Assembly: GCF_014649995.1 (NCBI RefSeq)
Contig: NZ_BMUC01000001.1
Coordinates: 62,001-126,000, forward strand
Direction: 5' to 3'
DNA: 64,000 nucleotides
Source: Streptomyces griseoflavus
GTDB lineage: Bacteria > Actinomycetota > Actinomycetes > Streptomycetales > Streptomycetaceae
In this document: positions 1 through 7,696 of the stretch, piece after piece
Layout of the letters: every line of letters starts with the position of its first letter
How positions within the stretch are numbered: the first letter of the stretch is position 1
Translations under genes and position numbers: made by a program
The notes under the pieces: model-generated
Database searches by the model: none
The model's input: only the letters and a program-made list of their open reading frames with translations
What the model was told of the DNA's origin: nothing

Positions 1-1491
1 GTGAAGCTCACCGCCACCCGCGAGGAGTCCTTCCTCGGCCACACCCACCGCCACCCGACCCTCCTGCGCTACCGGCACCACGCCGACGCCGAGGGCAGGC
101 TCGTCAAGGTCGAGGCGCAGATCCTGCTCGACGCGGGCGCCTACGCCGACACCTCCTCCGAAGCCCTGGCCGCCGCCGTCGCCTTCGCCTGCGGCCCCTA
201 CGTCGTGCCGAACGCCTTCATCGAGGGCTGGGCCGTACGCACCAACAACCCGCCCTCCGGTCATGTGCGCGGCGAGGGCGCCCTCCAGGTGTGCGCCGCC
301 TACGAGGCGCAGATGGACAAGCTCGCCAAGAAGCTCGGCGTCGACCCGGCGGAACTGCGCATGCGCAACGTCATGGCCACCGGCGACGTCCTGCCCACCG
401 GCCAGACCGTGACCTGCCCGGCCCCCGTCGCCGAACTCCTCCAGGCGGTGCGCGACTTCCCGCTGCCGCCGCTGCCCAAGGACACCCCCGAGGACGAGTG
501 GCTGCTGCCCGGCGGCCCCGAGGGCGCGGGGGAGCCGGGCGCGGTGCGCCGGGGCGTCGGCTACGGCCTGGGCATGGTGCACATGCTCGGCGCCGAGGGC
601 GCCGACGAGGTGTCCACCGCCACCGTGCGGGTCCAGGACGGCGTGGCGACCGTGCTGTGCGCGGCCGTCGAGACCGGGCAGGGCTTCTCCACCCTGGCCC
701 GGCAGATCGTCCAGGACACCCTCGGCGTCGACGAGGTGCACGTGGTGCCCGTCGACACCGACCAGCCCCCGGCCGGACCCGGCTGCCGCGGCCGGCACAC
801 CTGGGTGTCGGGCGGCGCCGTCGAACGCGCGGCGAAGATGGTCCGCACCCAGCTCCTCCAGCCGCTCGCGCACAAGTTCGGCATGTCCACCGAGCTGCTC
901 CAGATCACCGACGGCAAGATCACCTCGTACGACGGCGTGCTGTCCACGACCGTCACCGAGGCGCTGGACGGCAAGGAACTGTGGGCCACCGCCCAGTGCC
1001 GCCCGCACCCGACGGAACCGCTGGACGAGGCCGGCCAGGGCGACGCCTTCGTCGGCATGGCCTTCTGCGCGATCCGCGCGGTGGTCGACGTCGACATCGA
1101 GATCGGCTCGGTACGGGTCGTCGAACTGGCGGTCGCCCAGGACGTGGGCCGGGTGCTGAACCCGGCACAACTGGCCGCGCGGATCGAGGCGGGCGTGACC
1201 CAGGGTCTGGGCGCCGCGCTCACCGAGAACCTGCGCACCCCGCGCGGTCTGGTCCGCCACCCCGACCTCACCGGCTACGCCCTGCCGACCGCGCTGGACG
1301 CGCCGGACATCCACATCGTGAAGCTGGTCGAGGAACGGGACGTGGTCGCGCCGTTCGGCGCGAAGGCGGTCAGCGCGGTGCCGGTGGTGACCTCGCCGGC
1401 GGCGATCGCCTCCGCGGTGCGGGCCGCCACGGGACGCCCGGTCAACCGGCTGCCGATCCGCCCGCAGGCCGCGGTGGTCACCGCGAACTGA
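1..1491 (+). CDS. Xanthine dehydrogenase-family molybdopterin-binding (large) subunit, C-terminal part
   Basis: The reading frame is open at the left edge, so the N-terminus lies outside the window and the first visible GTG is probably internal. The roughly 496 visible residues match the molybdenum-binding half of the xanthine dehydrogenase/aldehyde oxidase family: a GAYAD-type segment near residue 47, the GHVRGEGALQ stretch near residues 87-96 (the usual substrate-pocket loop), a GQGFSTLARQIV segment near 224 and a late GAKAVSA segment. Family members hydroxylate purines or related heterocycles together with FAD and 2Fe-2S subunits, which are presumably encoded to the left. Substrate cannot be read from sequence; purine catabolism is the likeliest role. 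Confidence 0.85.
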   Translation: MKLTATREESFLGHTHRHPTLLRYRHHADAEGRLVKVEAQILLDAGAYADTSSEALAAAVAFACGPYVVPNAFIEGWAVRTNNPPSGHVRGEGALQVCAAYEAQMDKLAKKLGVDPAELRMRNVMATGDVLPTGQTVTCPAPVAELLQAVRDFPLPPLPKDTPEDEWLLPGGPEGAGEPGAVRRGVGYGLGMVHMLGAEGADEVSTATVRVQDGVATVLCAAVETGQGFSTLARQIVQDTLGVDEVHVVPVDTDQPPAGPGCRGRHTWVSGGAVERAAKMVRTQLLQPLAHKFGMSTELLQITDGKITSYDGVLSTTVTEALDGKELWATAQCRPHPTEPLDEAGQGDAFVGMAFCAIRAVVDVDIEIGSVRVVELAVAQDVGRVLNPAQLAARIEAGVTQGLGAALTENLRTPRGLVRHPDLTGYALPTALDAPDIHIVKLVEERDVVAPFGAKAVSAVPVVTSPAAIASAVRAATGRPVNRLPIRPQAAVVTAN

Positions 1492-1724
1492 GACCCGCCC
1501 CGGGTCTTTTCCGCCGGGAGGCAACGCAAGCGGTTGCTGACGCGTCCTGAGAGGTGACGGGGCGTCGCGTTCGGCGCGCCCCGGTCTTTGAGCCGTTGTC
1601 AGTGGTGGCGCGTAGTGTGGCGATCAGTGGGGGACGGCCGCCGGGCCCGGAAGGGCCCCTGCCGTCCTGCCCGGGGCGGGACGTTCGCGGACCCGGGACC
1701 GAGCACACGCATCGCGGGGGAATC

Positions 1725-2909
1725 ATGAGCACGACCGACACCGTTGTCGCCGCGGCGATCACACTCACCGACGCCGACCTCGACCCCTCCATCACGCACG
1801 CGTCCACGCGCCGCTGGCTGACCGGCCCGGGACTGCCCGCGGACAGCGGCCTGTTCAGCTTCGCCGAGCTGGCGCGGCGGGGCGGCCCGCACACCGTGGC
1901 CGACTCGACGGCCGGCCCCGACGACCGGCTCCCGGCCCGGCTGCGGGACCAGTTCGTCATAGGCGGTCTGGTGGGCCCGGCCGGCCTGGAGACGGAGTCG
2001 GTGCTGCTCGACGGCGCCACCGGCGAGGTCTCCACGACGTACTTCTTCCACGACCGCCCGGACCTGATGGACCGCCGCCCGCTCGCCCCGTCCCTGCCGA
2101 CGCTGGTGCGCTTCGCCGCGGCGACGGACGAACTGGCGGGACTGCGCGGCCAGTTCGCCGCCTACGCGGGCCGGTACGGCACCAAGGCGGTCGCGGAGGC
2201 GTCCCGCCAGCTGCTGGCGGTCTTCGAGGAGGGCACGGACGGCGGCGAACCGGCCCCGTTCTGGCGGATGGCCGCGCTGATCCGCCCGCTGGCCCTGGTG
2301 GCGGGCCCCGGGACGGCCTCCGGCCTGGCCCTGGACCTTCCCCTGCGCCTGCTGGACGAGGAGTTCGGCCGCGGTGGTGTCGTCCGCTTCGAGGAGGTCG
2401 ACTTCCCCTCGACGCTCACGCACGAGCCGACCCGCCGCTTCCTGCGCGAGACGGGCCTGCCGGAGGACGGCTTCCTCTTCTCCCTGGACACCGACCTGCC
2501 GCTGCGCACGCTGGCGGAGTACTACGCCGACGGCTGCCGGGGCGAGCTCCCCGACGCCCTTCCGCCGGCCCGCGCCGAGCGGCTGATACGCCTCGGCCAC
2601 CTGGTGGAGGACCACAGCCTGGTCGTCGACGGCACCACGGGCGCGGTCCTCAGCTGGAACGAGGGGGAGGAGACCCTCCGCCCCCTCAACACGGACATCT
2701 CCACGCTCGCCTTCACCCTCTGGCTCCTGCACCGGGAGCGCTCCCTCGACGAGGCGTCGGGCCACGCGCTGACCAGCGACGCCTACGACCAGCTCGCGCT
2801 GACGATGATCCAGGTCCTGTCCTCCATCGACCCCACCGGCACCACCCCCGACCTGGACTGGCACTACTGGACCCAGCTGTTCCAGGACGAGGCGGGCGGG
2901 GTGCTCTGA
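1725..2909 (+). CDS. SUKH-4-like immunity-family protein with two tandem domains
   Basis: A 394-residue protein. The ATG at 1725 follows a GGGGG-type ribosome site; an upstream in-frame extension from 1554 has no such support. It contains two copies of one module: an early segment (ITHASTRRWLTGPGLP, residues about 20-40, followed by a LFSF block) and a later one (LTHEPTRRFLRETGLPEDGFLFSL, residues about 230-253). This fits the SUKH-4 group of the SMI1/KNR4 superfamily, known as immunity proteins against secreted toxins and as free-standing proteins in Streptomyces. No cognate polymorphic toxin is visible next to it, so an immunity role is only inferred from the family. It ends just before the tRNA-Cys repeats. 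Confidence 0.7.
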   Translation: MSTTDTVVAAAITLTDADLDPSITHASTRRWLTGPGLPADSGLFSFAELARRGGPHTVADSTAGPDDRLPARLRDQFVIGGLVGPAGLETESVLLDGATGEVSTTYFFHDRPDLMDRRPLAPSLPTLVRFAAATDELAGLRGQFAAYAGRYGTKAVAEASRQLLAVFEEGTDGGEPAPFWRMAALIRPLALVAGPGTASGLALDLPLRLLDEEFGRGGVVRFEEVDFPSTLTHEPTRRFLRETGLPEDGFLFSLDTDLPLRTLAEYYADGCRGELPDALPPARAERLIRLGHLVEDHSLVVDGTTGAVLSWNEGEETLRPLNTDISTLAFTLWLLHRERSLDEASGHALTSDAYDQLALTMIQVLSSIDPTGTTPDLDWHYWTQLFQDEAGGVL

Positions 2910-2916
2910 CGTGAGG

Positions 2917-2948
2917 GGGGCGGGGTGCTCCGGGGAGCGCCTCGCCCC
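2917..2948. terminator. GC hairpin (left copy) behind the disrupted tRNA-Cys copy
   Basis: GGGGCGGGG pairs with CCTCGCCCC (one G-U pair) and the inner GCTCC pairs with GGAGC. This strong hairpin lies between the SUKH-4 stop and the minus-strand tRNA copy, so it could stop transcription from both sides. It is the duplicated form of 3088-3119. Confidence 0.65.
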
Positions 2949-2954
2949 GTGGGG

Positions 2955-3052
2955 AGGCCGTGGCGGGAATGGAACCCGCGTACCTCCCCGCGAGCGGAGC
3001 TCGCTGTGGGATGCGGCGCAGGCGAGTCCCTGGGCCACTCGGGCACACGGCC
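2955..3052 (-). pseudogene. Disrupted tRNA-Cys copy with an insertion in the anticodon arm
   Basis: This copy keeps the acceptor stem (GGCCGTG/CACGGCC), the U discriminator, the D arm and the T stem of the intact gene at 3126-3197. It is 98 bases long instead of 72. The anticodon arm between the shared CTCGCCTGC and GGTACGCGG is replaced by a longer segment that contains a perfect GCGAGC-N3-GCTCGC hairpin (2990-3004), and no normal 5-bp stem with a 7-base loop remains. The T loop also carries an A-to-C change (TTCCATT for TTCAATT). It is most simply a dead copy. A tRNA-like regulatory RNA is possible because the outer cloverleaf is preserved. Confidence 0.75.
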
Positions 3053-3087
3053 GTGTCGGGAGTGAGCGTCGGGGTCCGACGTGACGG

Positions 3088-3119
3088 GGGGCGGGGTGCT
3101 CCGGGGAGCGCCCCGCCCC
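3088..3119. terminator. GC hairpin (right copy) behind tRNA-Cys
   Basis: A perfect 9-bp outer stem (GGGGCGGGG/CCCCGCCCC) and a GCTCC/GGAGC inner stem lie seven bases beyond the 3' end of the intact minus-strand tRNA-Cys. This is an intrinsic terminator-like hairpin without an evident U tract. Confidence 0.7.
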
Positions 3120-3125
3120 GTGGGG

Positions 3126-3197
3126 AGGCCGTGGCGGGAATTGAACCCGCGTACCTCGCTTTGCAGGCGAGTCCCTGGGCCACTCGGGCACACGGCC
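3126..3197 (-). tRNA. tRNA-Cys (anticodon GCA)
   Basis: Read on the minus strand: acceptor GGCCGTG/CACGGCC, anticodon stem CTCGC/GCGAG around loop CTGCAAA (anticodon GCA), T arm GCGGG-TTCAATT-CCCGC, and discriminator base U, the known identity base for cysteine. It is 72 bases long with no encoded CCA. It is the intact member of the tandem pair, and the promoter must lie to its right (after 3197). It may be the only functional tRNA-Cys near this locus. Confidence 0.95.
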
Positions 3198-3415
3198 GTG
3201 TCGGGGGCGGTGCGCCCTGCGGCGCCCCGCCGTTCCGAACCGGTGTGACGACCGTACGGCGGGCCGGAAGCGGTGCTCAAGGGAAAGCCGGGTGCCGCAA
3301 CGGGACTGCCACACGCCGTTCATGAACGGGCGGACCGGTCCTACGACCAAGGTCCGGTGCCGGTCCCGACCCCCGACAGGCGTCAAAGCGGAGCGTGCGC
3401 CTTACTCTGGCGGTC

Positions 3416-4873
3416 ATGACCGCCCCGAACCCGCGCGACACCGATGTCGCCGAGCCCGCCGACGTCCCCTCACCGGCCCCCGCCCCCGACGACACCGTGC
3501 TGAGCCGCCCCTACCGGGCGCTGAGCATCGGGGTGGTCTCCGTCGTGCTGCTGATCGCCTTCGAGGCGACGGCGGTGGGTACGGCGATGCCGGTCGCGGC
3601 GCGCGAGCTGGACGGGGTGTCGCTGTACGCGTTCGCGTTCTCGGGGTACTTCACCACGAGCCTGTTCGGCATGGTGCTGTCCGGCCAGTGGTCCGACCGG
3701 CGCGGCCCGCTCGCCCCGCTGACCTGGGGCATCTCCTCCTTCGCCGTCGGGCTGCTGCTCGCCGGGACGGCCGGGGCGATGTGGCTGTTCATCCTGGGGC
3801 GGGCCGTGCAGGGGCTCGGCGGCGGCCTGGTGATCGTCGCGCTGTACGTCATCGTCGGACGCGCCTATCCGGAACGGCTGCGCCCGGCGATCATGGCCGC
3901 GTTCGCGGCGAGCTGGGTCGTCCCCTCGATCGTCGGCCCCCTCGCCTCCGGCGCCGTGACGGAGCACATCGGCTGGCGCTGGGTGTTCCTCGGCATACCG
4001 GCCCTCGTGGTGTTCCCGCTGGCACTCGCCCTGCCCCAGATACGCCGCCTCGCCTCCGGCCCGGTGGGCGAGGGCACCGACGCCCCCGCCTCCTTCGACG
4101 GCCGCCGCATCCGGCTGGCCCTGGCGATCTCCTTCGGCGCCGGGCTCCTCCAGTACGCCGCCCAGGACCTGCGCTGGCTGTCCCTCCTGCCGGGCGCGCT
4201 GGGCGCGGCCCTCCTCGTCCCCGCCGTGCTGGGCCTGCTCCCGCGCGGCACCTACCGGGCGGCGCGCGGTCTGCCCTCGGTGGTGCTGCTGCGCGGTGTG
4301 GCCGCCGGTTCCTTCATCGCGGCGGAGTCCTTCGTCCCGTTGATGCTGGTCACCCAGCGGGGCCTCAGCCCGACGATGGCGGGCTTCTCCCTCGCGGCGG
4401 GCGGCGGCACCTGGGCGCTGGGTTCCTGGATCCAGTCCCGGCCCCGGCTGGAGCCGTACCGGGAGCGTCTGATGGCCCTCGGCATGCTCCTGGTGGCGGC
4501 GAGCATCGCGGCGGTCCCGACCGTGCTGATCGAGGCGGTGCCCGCCTGGACGCCGGCGGTCGCCTGGGCGTTCGGCTGTCTCGGCATGGGCCTGGTGATC
4601 TCCTCCACCAGCGTCCTGCTGCTCCAGCTCTCCGCCCCCAAGGAGGCCGGCACCAACTCCGCCGCCCTGCAGATCTCCGACGGCCTCTCCAACGTCGTCC
4701 TCCTCGCCGTGGGCGGCGCCGCCTTCGCGGCCCTCGGCGGCGGCACGGTCAGCCACGCGGCCACGGAGGCCACCGCCTCCCACCCGGCCGCCTTCGTCGC
4801 CGTCTTCCTGCCGATGGCGGCGGTGGCCCTGGCGGGGGTGTGGGTGGCGACGCGGGTGCGAGTCGCTACGTAG
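3416..4873 (+). CDS. MFS transporter, probable drug/small-molecule exporter
   Basis: A 485-residue membrane protein starting at ATG 3416. An upstream GTG at 3395 is in frame but would add seven residues without a better ribosome site. Many hydrophobic helices are visible, with a SGQWSDRRGPL loop after helix 2 (motif A position, residues about 87-97) and a cytoplasmic basic loop in the middle. The overall form is that of 12-14-helix proton antiporters of the major facilitator superfamily. No neighbouring regulator hints at the substrate. Transcription may run on toward the antitoxin/Doc pair, which begins 36 bases after this stop but has its own probable operator. Confidence 0.85.
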   Translation: MTAPNPRDTDVAEPADVPSPAPAPDDTVLSRPYRALSIGVVSVVLLIAFEATAVGTAMPVAARELDGVSLYAFAFSGYFTTSLFGMVLSGQWSDRRGPLAPLTWGISSFAVGLLLAGTAGAMWLFILGRAVQGLGGGLVIVALYVIVGRAYPERLRPAIMAAFAASWVVPSIVGPLASGAVTEHIGWRWVFLGIPALVVFPLALALPQIRRLASGPVGEGTDAPASFDGRRIRLALAISFGAGLLQYAAQDLRWLSLLPGALGAALLVPAVLGLLPRGTYRAARGLPSVVLLRGVAAGSFIAAESFVPLMLVTQRGLSPTMAGFSLAAGGGTWALGSWIQSRPRLEPYRERLMALGMLLVAASIAAVPTVLIEAVPAWTPAVAWAFGCLGMGLVISSTSVLLLQLSAPKEAGTNSAALQISDGLSNVVLLAVGGAAFAALGGGTVSHAATEATASHPAAFVAVFLPMAAVALAGVWVATRVRVAT

Positions 4874-4908
4874 TACCACTTTGGGGTCATCAAGCGGTAC
4901 CGTTTTGG
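4873..4908 (+). promoter_or_regulatory. Direct repeats, probable autoregulatory operator of the antitoxin/Doc operon
   Basis: GTACCACTTTGG (4873-4884) and GTACCGTTTTGG (4897-4908) agree at 10 of 12 bases and start 24 bp apart. A palindromic CGGTACCG lies at 4895-4902. They immediately precede the antitoxin start. Ribbon-helix-helix antitoxins commonly bind repeats in their own promoter, so an operator is a good inference. Confidence 0.5.
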
Positions 4909-4909
4909 T

Positions 4910-5110
4910 ATGGCTATGAACCTGCGCCTCCGCGACGACCAGACGGAAGCTCTCAAGCTGCGCGCCGAGGAGGAGGGTGTCAGCATGCACGCGATACTGC
5001 TGCGCGCCGTGGACGACTACCTGGCCCGGACCGCGCACCAGGCGTTGGTCCGGAAGGCGGCCAAGGAGCAGACTGCCAAGTGGGCCGAACTGCTGAAGCG
5101 GCTCAAGTGA
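4910..5110 (+). CDS. Ribbon-helix-helix antitoxin of a Doc-type toxin-antitoxin pair
   Basis: A 66-residue protein. An N-terminal strand (MNLRLRDDQTEALKLRAEEEG) followed by two helices is typical of CopG/Arc-like ribbon-helix-helix DNA-binding proteins, and the basic, helical C-terminus (AKEQTAKWAELLKRLK) would be the toxin-binding tail. Starts are possible at ATG 4910 and ATG 4916; neither has a clear Shine-Dalgarno sequence, so translation may be leaderless. The stop overlaps the GTG start of the Doc gene by four bases, the usual arrangement of a toxin-antitoxin operon. Confidence 0.75.
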   Translation: MAMNLRLRDDQTEALKLRAEEEGVSMHAILLRAVDDYLARTAHQALVRKAAKEQTAKWAELLKRLK

Positions 5111-5496
5111 CGTACGTCTATCTGACGGCCGAGGATGTTCTGGCCATTGCCGAGGACGCCGTCGACGACCAGCGGATCGCGGTGCGCGATGCCGGGCTGC
5201 TCGAGTCGGCCGTTCATCGCCCCTCGGCGTCGATGTTTGGGCAGGAGGCGTACGCCGACCTGTTCGACAAGGCGGCGGCACTCCTGCAGTCCCTCGTCAT
5301 CAACCGTCCGTTCGTCGACGGGAACAAGCGCACGGCATGGGTGTCCTGTGTCGTCTTCCTGGCGCTGAACGAGGCGCAGTTGCGCCCCGACGTCGACGCG
5401 GCGGAACGGCTGGTCATCGCCGTGGCGACCGGCAGTCTGGACGAGGTCGAGGCCATCTCCGAGGCGTTGAGGGACTTGGCCGAACAAGGGGTGTGA
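5107..5496 (+). CDS. doc: Fic/Doc-family toxin with the catalytic His replaced by Arg
   Basis: A 129-residue protein starting at GTG 5107, overlapping the antitoxin stop (GTGA). It is the size of Doc proteins, which phosphorylate elongation factor Tu and are neutralised by the partner antitoxin. The family signature is visible as NRPFVDGNKRTAW at residues 66-78. The DGNKR part is intact, but the position before PF, normally the catalytic His, is Arg67 (codon CGT at 5305-5307, one transition from CAT). This predicts loss or change of activity. The family call is firm; that it is a working toxin is doubtful. Confidence 0.8.
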   Translation: MTYVYLTAEDVLAIAEDAVDDQRIAVRDAGLLESAVHRPSASMFGQEAYADLFDKAAALLQSLVINRPFVDGNKRTAWVSCVVFLALNEAQLRPDVDAAERLVIAVATGSLDEVEAISEALRDLAEQGV

Positions 5497-5513
5497 CTTG
5501 AGTCCCACCCCGG

Positions 5514-5549
5514 CCGGTCGCGGCCCGGTACCGGCGCCGCCGCGACCGG
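5514..5549. terminator. Terminator hairpin after the antitoxin/Doc operon
   Basis: CCGGTCGCGGC at 5514-5524 pairs with GCCGCGACCGG at 5539-5549, an 11-bp perfect stem with a 14-base loop, 17 bases beyond the Doc stop. Confidence 0.6.
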
Positions 5550-5617
5550 GCCCTCGGTAGGGTGGCCCGGTCGTCCCGCGCAGATGCGCCGCACCCGAAC
5601 CACCCCCGACGGAGATC

Positions 5618-7417
5618 GTGACTACCACCGCCGGCACCGCGTCCCACTCGCACCACCTGTCCCCGGCCTTTCCCGGGCGGGCCCCCTGGGGTACCGCGGG
5701 GAAGCTGCGGGCCTGGCAGCAGGCGGCGATGGACAAGTACATCCAGGCACAGCCCCGGGACTTCCTGGCGGTCGCCACGCCCGGCGCCGGCAAGACGACC
5801 TTCGCGCTGACGCTGGCCTCCTGGCTGCTGCACCACCACGTGGTGCAGCAGGTGACCGTCGTCGCGCCGACCGAGCACCTGAAGAAGCAGTGGGCCGAGG
5901 CCGCCGCGCGGATAGGCATCAAGCTCGACCCCGAGTACAGCGCGGGCCCGCTCGGCAAGGACTACGACGGGGTCGCCGTCACCTATGCCGGTGTCGGTGT
6001 GCGTCCCATGCTGCACCGCAACCGGGTCGAGCAGCGCAAGACCCTCGTCATCCTCGACGAGATCCACCACGCCGGTGACTCCAAGTCCTGGGGCGAGGCC
6101 TGCCTGGAGGCGTTCGAGCCGGCCACCCGGCGGCTCGCGCTGACCGGTACGCCGTTCCGCTCCGACACCAACCCCATCCCCTTCGTCACCTACGAGGAGG
6201 GCGACGACGGGATCCGGCGCTCCTCCGCCGACTACACCTACGGGTACGGTTCCGCCCTCGCCGACAACGTCGTCCGCCCGGTCATCTTCCTGTCGTACAG
6301 CGGCACCATGCGCTGGCGCACCAAGGCCGGGGACGAGATCGCCGCCCGCCTCGGCGAGCCCATGACCAAGGACGCCGTGAGCCAGGCCTGGCGCACCGCG
6401 CTCGATCCGCGCGGCGAGTGGATGCCGGCCGTGCTGCGCGCCGCCGACCAGCGGCTCACCGAGGTCCGCAAGGCCATACCGGACGCCGGCGCCCTGGTCA
6501 TCGCCGCCGACCAGGACTCCGCGCGGGCGTACGCCAAACTGATCCGCGAGATCACCGGCAGCAAGCCCACCGTCGTCCTGTCCGACGACACCGGCGCGTC
6601 CAAGAACATCGACACCTTCAGCAGCGGCACCGACCGCTGGATGGTCGCCGTCCGCATGGTGTCCGAGGGCGTCGACGTCCCGCGCCTCGCCGTCGGCGTG
6701 TACGCCACCACCATCTCCACCCCGCTGTTCTTCGCCCAGGCCGTCGGCCGTTTCGTGCGGTCCCGGCGGCGCGGCGAGACCGCGTCCGTGTTCCTGCCGA
6801 CCATCCCGGACCTGCTCGGTTTCGCCAACGAGATGGAGCGCGAGCGCGACCACGTCCTCGACAAGCCGAAGAAGGACGGCGAGGAGGACCCGTACGCCGA
6901 ATCCGAGAAGGAGATGGAGGAGGCGAACCGGGAGCAGGACGAGGACACCGGCGAGCAGGACATGCTGCCCTTCGAGGCGCTGGAGTCCGACGCCGTCTTC
7001 GACCGGGTGATGTACAACGGCGCCGAGTTCGGCATGCAGGCCCACCCCGGCAGCGAGGAGGAGCAGGACTACCTCGGCATCCCCGGACTCCTCGAACCCG
7101 ACCAGGTGCAGCTGCTGCTGCAGAAGCGGCAGGCCCGGCAGATCGCGCACAGCCGCAAGAAGCCCGCCGAGGAGGCGGACCTCCTGGAGATGCCCGCCGA
7201 GCGGCGCCCGGTCGTCTCCCACAAGGAGATGATGGAGCTGCGCAAGCGGCTCAACAACCTCGTCGGCGCCTACGTCCACCAGAGCGGCAAACCGCACGGC
7301 GTCATCCACACCGAACTGCGCCGGGTCTGCGGCGGCCCGCCCTCCGCCGAGGCCACCCCGGGACAGCTGCGCCAGCGGATCGAAAAGGTGCAGGAGTGGG
7401 CCACACGCATGCGATGA
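5618..7417 (+). CDS. Superfamily 2 DEAD/DEAH-box helicase
   Basis: A 599-residue protein from GTG 5618. The Walker A motif ATPGAGKTT is at residues 53-61, the Walker B/DEIH box at 147-150, motif III-like LTGTPF at 175-180, and a motif VI-like QAVGRFVRSRRRGE lies in the second RecA domain. An acidic, Glu-rich segment (residues about 405-460) follows. The arrangement resembles the UvrB/Res-type restriction or repair helicases common in Streptomyces, but no restriction or methylase partner is adjacent, so the nucleic-acid substrate is unknown. It is monocistronic and followed by a long leader for the next gene. Confidence 0.85.
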   Translation: MTTTAGTASHSHHLSPAFPGRAPWGTAGKLRAWQQAAMDKYIQAQPRDFLAVATPGAGKTTFALTLASWLLHHHVVQQVTVVAPTEHLKKQWAEAAARIGIKLDPEYSAGPLGKDYDGVAVTYAGVGVRPMLHRNRVEQRKTLVILDEIHHAGDSKSWGEACLEAFEPATRRLALTGTPFRSDTNPIPFVTYEEGDDGIRRSSADYTYGYGSALADNVVRPVIFLSYSGTMRWRTKAGDEIAARLGEPMTKDAVSQAWRTALDPRGEWMPAVLRAADQRLTEVRKAIPDAGALVIAADQDSARAYAKLIREITGSKPTVVLSDDTGASKNIDTFSSGTDRWMVAVRMVSEGVDVPRLAVGVYATTISTPLFFAQAVGRFVRSRRRGETASVFLPTIPDLLGFANEMERERDHVLDKPKKDGEEDPYAESEKEMEEANREQDEDTGEQDMLPFEALESDAVFDRVMYNGAEFGMQAHPGSEEEQDYLGIPGLLEPDQVQLLLQKRQARQIAHSRKKPAEEADLLEMPAERRPVVSHKEMMELRKRLNNLVGAYVHQSGKPHGVIHTELRRVCGGPPSAEATPGQLRQRIEKVQEWATRMR

Positions 7418-7440
7418 CACCGTGGGGACGTAGGGGGACA

Positions 7441-7614
7441 AACGGAACCACTTCCCGGTGAGAGTGCCCGGATTCTGGACGGAGGCTTCCGCTCACCGGA
7501 CCGGCTCGCTACTGTCCCCGCAACGCACACGCCCCGTGGCAGCGCCGCCGCGGAGCGCAGCCGTGAAGCGACTGTGCCCGGGGAGACCGCCGGGCCGCCG
7601 GCCGATCGGCGGCC
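7441..7614 (+). promoter_or_regulatory. Cobalamin-riboswitch-like leader with terminator-like hairpin
   Basis: The 279-base gap upstream of the IclR-type gene contains GGTGAGAGT at 7457-7465, then CTGTCCCCGCAAC at 7512-7524, then GCCCGGGGAGACCGCCGGGCC at 7576-7596 in parts. These match, in order, the hallmark blocks of class I cobalamin riboswitches in actinobacteria. A GGCCGCCG-N6-CGGCGGCC hairpin (7593-7614) follows and could be the expression platform. A CCGGTGAG/CTCACCGG pairing (7455-7462 with 7492-7499) does not fit the canonical fold, so the 5' half is uncertain. Confidence 0.45.
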
Positions 7615-7696
7615 TCTGAAGCGCGTGACCGACGGGACTCGGTGACGCATCCGCCGTGAGAGGACCGCCGACCTCACCACTGAAGGAGTGGGCGTC

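Larger units (their letters stand above)
2908..3205. repeat. Tandem duplication carrying tRNA-Cys and its terminator hairpin
   Basis: Two near-identical units, 2908-3060 and 3078-3205, each contain a GC-rich hairpin and then a tRNA-Cys sequence on the minus strand. They start with the same GACGTGA and end with the same ACACGGCCGTGTCGGG. The left unit is 25 bp longer, because its tRNA copy has 26 extra bases and its flank lacks one base. The repeat begins at the stop codon of the SUKH-4 gene. Confidence 0.85.

Noticed and set aside
2955-3052. The disrupted tRNA copy as a selenocysteine tRNA (about 95 bases, long arm)
   Set aside because: There is no TCA anticodon in a 7-base loop and no 8-bp acceptor extension; outside the insertion it follows tRNA-Cys almost exactly.
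3126-3197. The tRNA-Cys pair as attachment sites (attL/attR) of an integrated element
   Set aside because: Only about 75 bases separate the two copies and no integrase is nearby; tandem duplication explains the arrangement better.
1554-3386. Long overlapping open frames on both strands around the SUKH-4 gene and tRNA repeats
   Set aside because: They are frame shadows of high-GC coding sequence; their translations are Arg/Pro/Ala-rich without domains, and they run across tRNA genes.
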